From NCBI GenBank assembly GCA_020002185.1, contig CM034532.1, positions 51,878,702 through 51,942,701 on the forward strand: a stretch of DNA of 64,000 bases, read 5' to 3'. The translations under genes were made by a program, and so were the position numbers. This document shows, piece by piece, positions 22,306-33,100 of this stretch (its first letter is position 1; each line of letters opens with the position of its first letter). The stretch comes from Paraescarpia echinospica (Eukaryota; Annelida; Polychaeta; Sabellida; Siboglinidae). Below the pieces are notes generated by a model. The model was not told the DNA's origin. It saw only the letters and a list, made by a program, of their open reading frames with translations, and made no database searches.

Positions 22306-24285
22306 TGCTCGTTCCAACTTCATGCATCGCCCAATTCCGGGGTCCTTGTGTTTTGTGGTATTATTATTTTACTGTATTTGCATATGTTGTATCTCATTAG
22401 TTTAATGGACAAAGCCGAAATGACAGCTTCAAGTGTTTATAAAACTGGTTGGCATTTATAGATTTATAAATTAGCTTAAATGCCTTAATACCATCTGGAA
22501 TATACACTTGTAGGATAACTATATACAGGATATACCCTGTAGGATATATCCTACAGAAAATAGCCTATAGAATATTTCCTATAGGAAATATTCCATAGGA
22601 TATTTCCTATAGGAAATATTATATAGAAAGCGCAAACATCCTATAGAATATTCTATAGAAAATACTATAGAATATCTCCTATAGGAAATATTCTATAGAA
22701 AGCACAAACATCCTTTAGAACATACTATAGAAAATGCTACTCCCCCTATCGGTCATTACACCTATTAGAATACATATGTCTAAACATGGGCAGGTGGCGC
22801 ATTATTACTAGTTATACGAATTACAAATCTAAACAGATATGCAATGAGTGAAAACATATATGTGTCCATAATAAAATAGGGGGGTTTATGAAAACGAACG
22901 TACTTTTAGGGGATGTACACATCCGCGTTACGAAGCGTTACAAGCAGGTGGGAGTATCAAAACACCACGGTTTAGCGTGACTTACTACAGTGTACTAGTC
23001 TACAGTATATATGAATGACCCCTACGCTGACGTTACACATAGTGCAACACTTTCGCAGTCAAGTGCGCGAAGCGGAAAAGCAGCAGAGAAGAAAGGAAAA
23101 GGAGAGGATTCAACACATGCACATCTTTCTTCCACCCGGGACCTCCCTACTGCAATAAGACCTGGAAATCACGAAACGAGTTCCTGATTCATCTCAGGAA
23201 ATGTCTTATACCACATTACTAGTTATACGAATTAGTCCAGTCAGTCTATGGTTCAACCTCAAACAAATTGCAATAGAAAGTTTTGTGGCATTTTTAGATT
23301 CTACTGTATGTTTACGTTACCAGAAAACATTGTCGTTGTCATATATTGCCAAATGGTCTCACTGAAATTTAGGGGGGTACACGTAATTCATGTTGTATAA
23401 CTTATTTTCTGTGAGAATGCTATAAAGCTGATGTATACCATTGGAAAGGCAATGCATTTAGCTGTGTAATGGTACTTAACAAGTGTCATTTCAATTAATA
23501 TTAAGGTCGGAATCGTATTCTAAACACATTTGCAAATTATCGCAATTTACATGTACCCCGATTTTCGGCCCAGTCCAGTCAATCTATAGTTTAGCCTCAA
23601 ACAAATTATAATAGCAATTATTATGGCATTTTTAGTTAGCACTAAATGTCTGCATTATTAGATTAGATAAAAAGTCAACAGAAATTCACGTGGTGGAATA
23701 TTTTTATTTCTGACGATACTGACAAGTGATCGAAAGTCGCTGCTGTCATAGTAAATTTTAGGAAAAGGTGTTATTTAAGCTGAGTATTCTTTATTCTTTG
23801 CGCAATTTATACACATGATGTACACAGCTTGAAGGGGTATGGATAGATTAATACAACGATACACATCAAGTTTAATTCCATTTAGTAATAACATGAAAAT
23901 CATTTTCTAAAACACAGTGAAACCCGAATTTTAGCCGCCATGGAGCGATCAACCGAATTTTGCTTACATATGTAGTCATAAACTTGTTTACTTCAGCACA
24001 GTTTATGTCCTTAGCTACTGTTCCTAAATAGTAACACCGTTTTCATGAATATGTTAGTATGCTTTGTATTTGGTTGATATTTTAACAATATCCAAATCAT
24101 ACGCTATAAACAAAACTGCAGTGAGGTGTGTACGTACATCTTTATTATTGCTTAATATGTAGTGTTATTTACTGGTACATGACACGTTCAAACACTGCTG
24201 TCGTTGAGAGCTTCCACGGATAGCAGAATCACTCGCTGCATTTGTTAACAAAGATACAAGTACACAAGGCTGTCGTTGTCACTAC
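22306..24285. other. non-coding block with palindromes and dispersed duplications
   Basis: No exon recognised. 22500-22740 is a cluster of AT-rich palindromes (listed separately). A diverged direct repeat of about 80 bp occurs at about 23227-23310 and 23572-23650 (shared 'CCTCAAACAAATT' and 'TGGCATTTTTAG'). 'TTACTAGTTATACGAATTA' occurs near 22806 and 23216. These suggest an unclassified mobile element, but no termini were found. Confidence 0.4.
22500..22740. repeat. cluster of CCTATAGG-type palindromes
   Basis: Several inverted motifs are built on TATTTCCTATAGGAAATA (an 18-base perfect palindrome) and shorter relatives such as ATTCTATAGAA, interspersed with two copies of 'GAAAGCRCAAACATCC'. 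It could be the foldback part of a small transposon or a hairpin-prone repeat. Confidence 0.7.
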
Positions 24286-24289
24286 CCTT

Positions 24290-24965
24290 TTGTATTGGGC
24301 AGAGGCGTGGCTCCTCTACGGAAAGCAAGTACCATTGCTTGAACGGTTCCACTAGCGATGTCGGCGCTCCATCAAGGGACTGCATTGGCAGGACTATGTG
24401 TCCAACTAAGAGGTCCTAGAAAAGGCAAACCTCGAAACCATGTTGATGCTCAGACAGCTCCGCTGGGCAGGCGACATCTCGCGCTTGGATGACATCACAA
24501 TGCCATTTATATAAGTTGTATTTTATGATGAGCTTCGTCAGGGCAACCGAGAAAGTAAGCTCCTCACAGGCTAGAAGGATCAGCTGAAGCGCAACTCACC
24601 TTGGCAAAACCAAAAAGGTTGGGAACAGCTAGCAGCAGACAAAAACAACTACAGAGCGACTACCATGAGAGCTGCTCAGGACTTGAGTATTCCAGAAGAG
24701 AAGCAGACGGTGAGAAGCGTAGGCGAAAAAAGGATCTGGGTCTCAGGCACCTTCAGGCGAAGTAAACCTTTGCACAACCTGCTTAAGAGCCTGCAAATCC
24801 AGGATAGGCCTCTGCAACCACCAGAATGCGTGCCGCCGCCCCCCCCCCAGGGACGGGGATCTTCCCACTGATCTTCACAAGCGAACAATCTGCCCCACAC
24901 AACGGATGACCGACAGCAAATGGGCTGGTGCTGCTGGGAGGTCAGTCATCTTTGGAATATGATAC
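24290..24965 (+). pseudogene. LINE reverse-transcriptase C-terminal remnant
   Basis: Degraded frames show the RT tail order: 'TLLYWAEAWLLYGKQ', 'LLERFH.RCRRSIKGLHW', 'EVLEKANLETM', 'LRQLRWAGDISRLDD', 'YDELRQGNRE', 'KDQLKRN', 'WEQLAADKNNYRATT'. Frame changes and stops (near 24342, 24392, 24520) show it is inactive. A run of ten C residues at 24839-24848 breaks the downstream frame. The polyprotein 5' part is absent here. Confidence 0.65.
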
Positions 24966-24969
24966 TTGT

Positions 24970-25461
24970 CTTTGCAAATCCAGCTCTAGTCCGTGGCTTT
25001 TAGAGTTGTGTTGGATCCTTTACACTGTCGGTTCTGGGAGTTCATTTTCAATGAAGTGCTTGTACAGCAAACGTTCAAGATTTTTGCCAACGTTGCCACA
25101 TTGGAAGCACACAATAGCCTGGTTTTCTGCAGTAACCAATTCTTCAACTGTTGCTATGGTTTGACATTTTAGCCCACAGCTGGGCCCAGAAGTTCTGTGA
25201 GAGCTCTGATGGCCAGATCGTTATTTACTTGTTGCTATGCGTTGCTTAGGCTCTGGCATGAGGATACATCAAAGGGCTCTTGCTGAAAGTAGTAATACAA
25301 CAGCACTAGCAAATCGGTGTCTTCACCAATGAGGATAATGTCGATTTTGTCTGATGAGTTCAATGTTGTCTAACGACCATTAGCTTAGCGTCCGCTGCAT
25401 GAAAACAACAGCACCCAGCTTTCTCAAGCTCATTGCTCAGTAAGTTTATGAATATGTGCAT
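24970..25461 (-). pseudogene. remnant of a GEDTD-type uncharacterised protein
   Basis: Minus-strand frames contain 'ILIGEDTDLLVLLYYY' (about 25295-25345) and further on 'TAENQAIVCFQCGNVGKNLE' with 'RLLYKHF' (about 25055-25150). These match the layout of a family of uncharacterised, often multi-copy invertebrate proteins: an acidic nuclease-like GEDTD segment, later an 'LRYKRF'-like segment, later a CXC cysteine domain. Stops and frameshifts separate the pieces. The C-terminal pieces of the same kind of protein occur at 26150-26640, out of order. Family recognition is from memory of the pattern. Confidence 0.5.
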
Positions 25462-26149
25462 AGCTGCGTCTACACGGACGGCGATTTAACCCGGGTTAAA
25501 GTTAACCCGGGTTAAAGTTAACCCGGGTTAAAGTTAACCCGGGCTATTTTAGCCCGGGTTAAACCTGTATAGCGTCTACACGAAGCGTAATTTAACCCGG
25601 GTTAAATCTGTAGCGTCTACACGAAGCATCTCGGTGCAGTGGGGTCAGTACGACGTGAGTAGTGCTTTGTAATGCCCCTATAGGGTGCGTTACGTATTCT
25701 ACTTGCGGATACAAATTGTCTAACAACAAACCCGCGAATAAACTGATCAAATTGACTAATATCGAAAGTATACGTCAACCTCATCGCAATCATTAGGCTG
25801 CTCATTCAGATGATGAACTGTAGACTTTTTTGTTTCTTATCTGAGTTGGGATTCTGACGTATCCGTCTCCAGGACCTAGCTGCGACAATTCATGGCTCAT
25901 CCTGACGTATATTTTGGCGTCTCTGACGCTTCCATCGAAACAAGCCTGGATATCCGACCACTGCGACATCTATAGCGGAGCCAAGACACTACGAGATAAC
26001 CCGGGTTATCCATCTACATGAGCGCTGCCTAACCCGCGCCTGGCCCGCCTACAATTACGGGGCTAACTTAGCCCGGGGTAACTTTTAGCGCGGCATTTTG
26101 TCACCGTGTAGACGCGTATCCCGGGTTAAAAACGTCGTGTAGACGGGGC
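25462..26149. mobile_element. MITE-like element with CGTCTACACG termini and TTAACCCGGGTTAA palindromes
   Basis: Left end GCTGCGTCTACACGGACG and right end (reverse complement GCCCCGTCTACACGACG) form imperfect terminal inverted repeats. CGTCTACACG recurs at 25573 and 25614, and inverted at about 26105. Perfect palindromes TTAACCCGGGTTAA occupy 25486-25499, 25502-25515 and 25518-25531 at a 16-bp period. They are followed by a longer palindrome centred at about 25548 and more CCCGGG sites near both ends. No coding capacity and no clear target duplication. Superfamily unassigned. It sits inside the remnant of the GEDTD/CXC gene. Confidence 0.6.
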
Positions 26150-26640
26150 TTTTGTTTTCTCCGTTGGCCAAAAAACTCCTCCTTTAGGAGGACGCTGTTG
26201 ATTAGCCCTTCCACAGCACCACCAAAATGTGCCCTCTGCACATAATCTGTGGGAGGCAACGCCATGATGCGCACTGGCTTCCCATTCTTTCTCTCACACT
26301 CATCTTCTGCCTGTGGAAGGCGGCTGATCAGCAAGGTCCACCTCATTTGGACATCACGCAGTTTATGTGGGAGGTGAAGGACGGTATCCCGTCACCCAGC
26401 TTTGACATTGGACCCTCGGATCCTCCAAGTCTGACTGATGTCATAAGCTGTGATTGCAAAGCAGAGAGCAAGGCATGTAGCACTGACGGTTGCAATAATA
26501 TGCCATGTACTATCTATTGCACATGTACAGCTGGCGATGGGTGTTGTAACCCTCTCACGATTGGGGACGATGCGTATGTAATATATTTGAAATCATCGCA
26601 CCTGAAAACCTATCTTTTGGCATCAACATTACGGCTCTAG
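26150..26640 (+). pseudogene. scrambled C-terminal part of a GEDTD/CXC protein
   Basis: On the minus strand, 26150-26335 reads 'LLISRLPQAEDECERK', then 'IMALPPTDYVQRAHF', the segment expected before the CXC domain. From about 26340 the plus strand instead carries the following part: 'FMWEVKDGIPSP', 'PPSLTDVISCDCK', 'ACSTDGC', 'PCTIYCTCTAGDGCCNP'. That is a Cys-rich CXC-like (tesmin/TSO1-type) zinc-binding layout. Two adjacent protein segments are thus on opposite strands, implying an inversion breakpoint near 26337. The plus-strand 137-codon frame mixes both halves and is not a real protein. Confidence 0.5.
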
Positions 26641-28080
26641 GTGATGTAGGTCTTTAGTTATAGCGATAATTGGTTTTGATGGGCGCCATCTTTAAAAATG
26701 GCGGATATATGAATGTTAACAAAGGTCATGTGTGACAAATGTGAAACTGCTGACCACAATTCTACACATTAACATAGTCATGATGACTTTGTGTGACATA
26801 ATTGGTAAGATGTGGTGAAATTTGTTTTGACGATCGTTAAAAATGACTGCCCTAGAGCGACCTTAAATGTGCGGTGGCTGTAATGCCGAGGTGACCATAA
26901 AATAAGGTTTGATTGAACAACAAATGATTCATGTTTTATTTCGATCTGACATGTCGCATTACATGAGAAAATGTAAGCATTGTAGCATACACAGTAGAAG
27001 CATAATGCAAGGTGTCACCTACAGGTTTAACTGGCAAATGTAGTGAAAGTGTAACAGCGCTGTCATACAACTAGTTGCTCGATCTCAACTACACTAAGCC
27101 AGAATCAGTATTTCAATGACTTATTTTAATAATTAATAGCTTAACGCTTGTTTAACATTTGCAATATAACATATACACACCTGTACACAAAATGTGTGTT
27201 TATCCAATGTGTGCTTTTCAGATCAAGTGATCATCAACCAAATTTGGCCCTCACCACTATCAACTAGATGGCAGCACAAATTTTGTGTTAGTTCGTTTAC
27301 AAGATTTAGGGGTGTAAACCCATCTTATGGATAAATCCATCACAGTGTGCATGCTTGCATATACGTGCCTACTGCAACAATGTGCTATGATATTCAATGA
27401 GAAATCACTATAATTTTAACTATACAGATATATTGCTTTCATTAGTTATCATCCAATATCACATGACAGGGTTTCACAAAATATCCCAAGTCTCTTGTCA
27501 ATACCCCCAGTAACATATATATCATAAAAACAATATCACAAGCATGACGTACATTTAAATGGCTAATCTTGGCCCCAATAAGGTTGTTCAAAAGCATCAA
27601 TGTGTCTAGGCAGTGTGGGTGTACATTGAAAAGATGCTGACGGCATGCAATAGATTATGTTGCACTACACACGTGTTTAACCCATTAGCACCCAATCACC
27701 CTCAAATGTCCAATCCATCCTCTTCCAAATACGTACGACAACTTTCACACCAACGTTGGTGGTGTCATCTTCTGGATAATTACATAATACGTGTCACTGG
27801 ATTTAGTGTGTCTGCTAGGGGCTAGGTGTTTTTCACATGGCTCTGAATCAAAGTTTTTGTTTGAAGTTTTTGAATGTGTGCAGTTTAGAAATATCAAGTG
27901 AAAAAGTTTTCATAGACGTGCATAGCATTCTAAGCAAACCTGTTCAAACACAACATATAATGTTTTGCACATTTACTTTAAAAATAATTACTATTCATAT
28001 AACCATCTTGTGTGGAATTTAAGTATCTTTACTACAGTAAACACAACCTGTAATGTTAAGAAGCGAAGTATAAAAAGTTA
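26641..28080. other. non-coding, no gene recognised
   Basis: Begins with a short hairpin (GCCATCTTTAAAAATGGC, about 26682-26701). The rest is unique AT-rich sequence leading to the minisatellite. Confidence 0.3.
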
Positions 28081-29567
28081 CTTGCACAAAACTAGGTGCA
28101 CCCATATCTTGGTGAGTTTGTGCACAAAACTAGGTGCACTAATTTCTTGGTGACTTTGTGCACAAAAGCTAGGTGCACCCATAACTTGGTGACTTTGTGC
28201 ACAAAAACTAGATGCACCCATATATTGGTGACTTTGTGCACAAAACTAGGTGTACCCATATCTTGGTGACTTTGTGCACAAAACTAGATGCACCCATATC
28301 TTGGTGACTTTGTGCACAAAACTAGATGCACCCATATCTTGGTGATTTTGTGCGCAAAAACTAGGTGCACTCATATATAGGTGACTTTGTGCACAAAACA
28401 AGGTGCACCCATATCTTGGTGACTTTGTGCACAAAACAAGGTGCATATCTTGGTGACTTTGTGCACAGACCTAGGTGCACCCATATCTTGGTGACTTTGT
28501 GCACAAACTTAGGTTCACCCATATCTTGGTGACTTTGTGCACAAAACAAAGTACACCCATATCTTGGTGACTTTGTGCACAAAACAAGGTGCACCCATAT
28601 CTTGGTGACTTTGTGCACAAACCTAGGTGCACCCATATCTTGGTGACTTTGAGCACAAAACAAAGTACACCCATATCTGGGTGACTTTGTGCACAAACCT
28701 AGGTGCACCCATATCTTGGTGACTTTGTGCACAAAACAAAGTACACCCATATCTTGGTGACTTTGTGCACAAAACAGGGTGCACCTATATCTTGGTGACT
28801 TTGTGCACAAAACTAGGTGCAACCATATCTTAGTGACTTTGTGCACAAAACAAGGTGCACCTATATCTTAGTGACTTTGTGCACAAAACAAGGTGCACCT
28901 ATATCTTGGTGAGTTTGTGCACAAAACAAGGTGCACCTATATCTTGGTGACTTTGAGCACAAAACAAGGTGCACCTATATCTTGGTGACTTTGTGCACAA
29001 AACAAGGTGCACCTATATATTGGTGACTTTGTGCACAAAACAAGGTGCACCTCTATCTTGGTGACTTTGTGCACAAAACAAGGTGCATCTATATCTTGGT
29101 GACTTTGTGCACAAAACAAGGTGCACCTATATCTTGGTGACTTTGTGCACAAACCTAGGTGCACCTACATCTTGGTGACTTTGTGCACAAAACAAGGTGC
29201 ACCCATATCTTGGTGACTTTGTGCACAAAACAAAGTACATCCATATCTTTGTGACTTTGTGCACAAAACAAAGTACACCCATATCTTGGTGACTTTGTGC
29301 ACAAAACAAGGTGCACCCATATCTTAGTGACTTTGTGCACAAAACAAGGTGCACCTTTATCTTGGTGACTTTGTGCACAAAACAAGGTGCACCCATATCT
29401 TGGTGACTTTGTGCACAAAACAAAGTACACCCATATCTTGATGACTTTGTGCACAAAACAAAGTACACCCATATCTTGGTGACTTTGTGCACAAAACAAG
29501 GTGCACCCATATCTTAGTGACTTTGTGCACAAAACAAGGTGCACCTATATCTTGGTGACTTTGTGCA
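28081..29567. repeat. 38-bp minisatellite, about 39 copies, with TTTGTGCACAAA palindrome
   Basis: The unit is about 38 bp with core GGTGACTTTGTGCACAAAAC followed by a variable AAGGTGCACCCATATCTT-like half. Each unit contains the 12-base palindrome TTTGTGCACAAA and often a second GGTGCACC palindrome. Variants (TACACCC, CTATATC, CCTAGG) are clustered, showing local spread of subtypes. The unit lacks stops in one strand, creating spurious minus-strand frames of up to 161 codons. It lies just downstream of the 3' end of the hydrolase-like gene. Confidence 0.97.
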
Positions 29568-29904
29568 TCATCATGTTGCATCGACTCGGAGCATGTTTCA
29601 TTAAAATAATGTGTGTTATAGGCCGAATATGTCATTTTTAGAAATGCTGGTAATAAGAAATATCAATAGATAGAAATAGTTGTACACATTTCTGTAGTTG
29701 AAAAACATTCAGGTAATTTCACTGAGTGTCATTCCAAAGTAGCTGCTCAAAATATGTATTAGAGTCTTTATTTTATATTAAGTGACAATGACTGATTTAA
29801 GTTTAAGAACTTCACATAGTCAATGCATGTAGTGTGACAGTCTCATTTCCCAATAAGTCGTAAAGTACACAGTTGCCATGGAGACACAAACTGACCACAC
29901 ATGG
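29568..29904. other. 3' flank of hydrolase-like gene
   Basis: Presumed 3' untranslated and downstream sequence on the minus strand, ending at the 38-bp array. A minus-strand AATATAAAAT-like AT stretch near 29770 could hold a poly(A) signal, but no clean AATAAA was confirmed. Confidence 0.3.
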
Positions 29905-30136
29905 TCACTGACAGGACTGGTCAGTCACACTTAGTGTTGCAGTGCCGTAGTTTGACATGACGCATTTGAACCACCAGATTTCCGTGGAAACAGAAACTGC
30001 AAAGTTGACTCGTTCACCTGGGGAGCCTTTCAAAGTGACACGTATGTCACTGGAACTGACAGTGATGTCACTGACTCGCTGGGGGGAGATTGGCACTAGT
30101 TTTGACACCTCCCCTAGGAGGGAAACGTTCCACGAC
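29905..30136 (-). CDS. hydrolase-like gene, terminal exon p
   Basis: 232 bp including the TGA at 29905-29907. Acceptor CTTCTGTTGCAG|GTCG. Encodes 'SWNVSLLGEVSKLVPISPQR', 'VSDITVSSSDIRVTLKGSPG' and a final 'SVTDQSCQ'. The LLGE.SK.VP.S segment and short Ig-like beta strands form the C-terminal domain. Confidence 0.85.
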
Positions 30137-33100
30137 CTGCAACAGAAGAGTTATTTTTACAAGACATGACAGATACCTGACCTGTCTACACACATGACTA
30201 TATCTACAAGACATGACAGATACCTGACATGTCTACACACGATTATATCTACAAGACATGACAGATACCTGACCTGTCTATACACATGACTATATTTACA
30301 AGACATGACAGATACCTGACCTGTCTACAAACATGACTATATCTACAAGACATGACAGATACCTGACCTGTCTACATACATGATTATATCTACAAGACAT
30401 GACATATACCTGACATGACTACACACATGATTATATCTACAAGACATGACAGATACCTGACCTGTCTATACACATGACTATATTTACAAGACATGACAGG
30501 TACCTGACCTGTCTACACACATGATTATATCTACAAGACATGACAGATATCTGACCTGTCTATACACATGACTATATCTACAAGACATGACAGATACCTG
30601 ACCTGTCTATACACATGACTATATGTACAAGACATGACAGATACCTGACCTGTCTACACACATGACTATATCTACAAGACATCATCCTCACAAGCCAGGG
30701 GTTTGACTACATACACTAGCCCTGGCAGATCTCCTACACATTGTACGCAAGTTAGTTGAATCAAACTCATAATTGATTTCTCTGTACCACCCGTGAGAAC
30801 AGTGCAGACACTCATCCGACTCACGTCCCAGTTCAGGAATCCCAATATAATTACCCATTTGACCATTCTCACGAGCCGCCGAGCGGTATTGCATATTCAA
30901 ATAATTATGTCTTCTGCCCAAACAGTCCATGAAGACCACTCAGAAGACTACCAGAATTTGCCGGCAAGCAATATCATTGGCTGAGCTTATATTCTGAGTT
31001 TCAGCAAGCGATCTGCCAGGGGAGACTGAGACTGATGTAATCAGTAGCAACACCTGGCACGCGAAGATGCAAAACATGACATATATCTGACCAGTCTACA
31101 CATACACACGATTATTTCTACAAAACATGACATACCTGACTATTCTACACACGATTACTTCTACAAGACATTACATATACCTGACTTGTCTAAATATGTG
31201 ATTATTTCTACAAAACATGACCTGTAGTGATATACTTGGCCTGGTTTGATAGCTTCATACATGATTATGATACAAGATGAGAATGTGAGTAACATGAACC
31301 TCCAGTTGTAAACAGGAGCCGTGTAGTGAAGACAGAAGTCTGTGTAGGAGCAGCCATGGAGCAGGAGCTTCTGCTTCTCACTGAATCTTGCTATAGACAT
31401 CTCGTTGTTGTACACCACACTCGTACCAAACTGAAAGTAACAACATCATCTACACAGCAAGTCCTACCTACAGCTGTATGCATCACAACGTTGCAGCAGA
31501 AAGTATTTTATTAGTCATTCTGTGCATACATGCTTTAAAATACAAAACACATAAATACATTATTGTATACATTGACTATTCAAGAGAGTTATTTATAAGA
31601 GACTAATAAGATAAACATTAAAACGGAAAAGTACAAATAATAACAGTAACGTTTATCAAATATTTACATCATTATACAGATAAACTGCACAACCGCGGGC
31701 TGCTTACACCTACACAACTTAAATGTTATCCAAATACCTGTTCACTTTGACAGACATTTACTGGTATGCTTTATTTTATGTAGAAAACAATGATATACCA
31801 CAACTGTACACAAATAAAACAAAAACTAGTATTATGCTCATGCATAAATTTGTATTCATTTAGATACTTTATTTTATCAGATAACCTTTATAGAAGTTTA
31901 GGAATATGGAACGTGGCAAACTAGGTATCCAAATCCAGCGTCGTCTGGGCCAATGTAGTAGTCATGACTCAGCTCAAATGAAAAGATGATGCCAAAGCGC
32001 CACCTTCCGATGTCTGAGTAGGTGGTCCATACTTCTCCTGTAGGACCAACACTGCCACCAAACGCCTCCTGAAAGATCACATCAAACATGTACATCTTTA
32101 TCTTCCTCTCTACGTCACTGTCTCTGCATGGTTCTGTCTTTGTGTGTCAGTCTGTCAATGCCATTTAGTTTGCATGCATGTGTGCATATGTGTGAGTGTA
32201 CGTGTATATCTGTGATTGTGTGTGTCTGTCTGTGTCCTTGTGTCTATTCAGTCTTCCTTTCCCTGTCTGCCTGTTCCAGCCTCCACCTATTCGGTGTTCC
32301 TTTCCCTATCTGCCTGTTCTAACCTCCAACTATTCTGTCTTCCTTTCCCTATCTCCATGTTCCCGCCTTCACCTATTCTGTCTTTCTTTCCCTATCTCCC
32401 TGTTCCCGCCTCCACCTATTCTGTCTTTCTTTCCCTATCTCCCTGTTCCAGCCTCCACCTATTATGTCTTCCTTTCCCTCCCTGTTCCAACCTCCACCTA
32501 TTCTGTCTTCCTTTCCCTATATCTTTGTTAAGTCTACCTATTCTGTCTTCCTTTCCCTATCTCCCTGTTCCAACATCCACCTATTCTGTCTTCCTTTCCC
32601 TATCTGCCTGTTCTAACCTCCACCTATTCTGTCTTTCGTTCCCTATCTCCCTGTTCCAGCCTCCACCTATACTGTCTTCCATTCCCTATCTCCCTGTTCC
32701 AGCCTCCACCTATTCTGTTTCTGTTTTCCTTTCCTTATCTCCCTGTTCCAGCCTCCACCTATCTCCCTGTTCCAGCCTCTGCCTAATGTGTCTGCCTTTC
32801 CCCATCTCTTTTTTCAGTCTACCTATTCTGTCTTCCTTTCCATATCTGCCTTTTCCAACCTCCACCTATTATGTCTTCCTTTTCCCTATTTACTTGTTCC
32901 AGCCTCCACCTATTCTCTCTTCCTTTCCCTATCTCCCTGTTCCAGCCGCCACCTATTATGTCTTCCTTTCCCTATCTCCCTGTTCCAACATCCACCTATT
33001 CTGTCTTCCTTTTCTTATCTGCCTGTTTCAACCTCCATCTATTATGTTTTCCTTTCCATATCTGCCTGTTCCAACCTCCACCTATTCTGTCTTCCTTTCC

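Noticed and set aside
28246..29635. Several minus-strand frames repeating CTKSPRYG and CAQSHQDMG
   Set aside because: All frames of a 38-bp tandem repeat; no start context or unique sequence.
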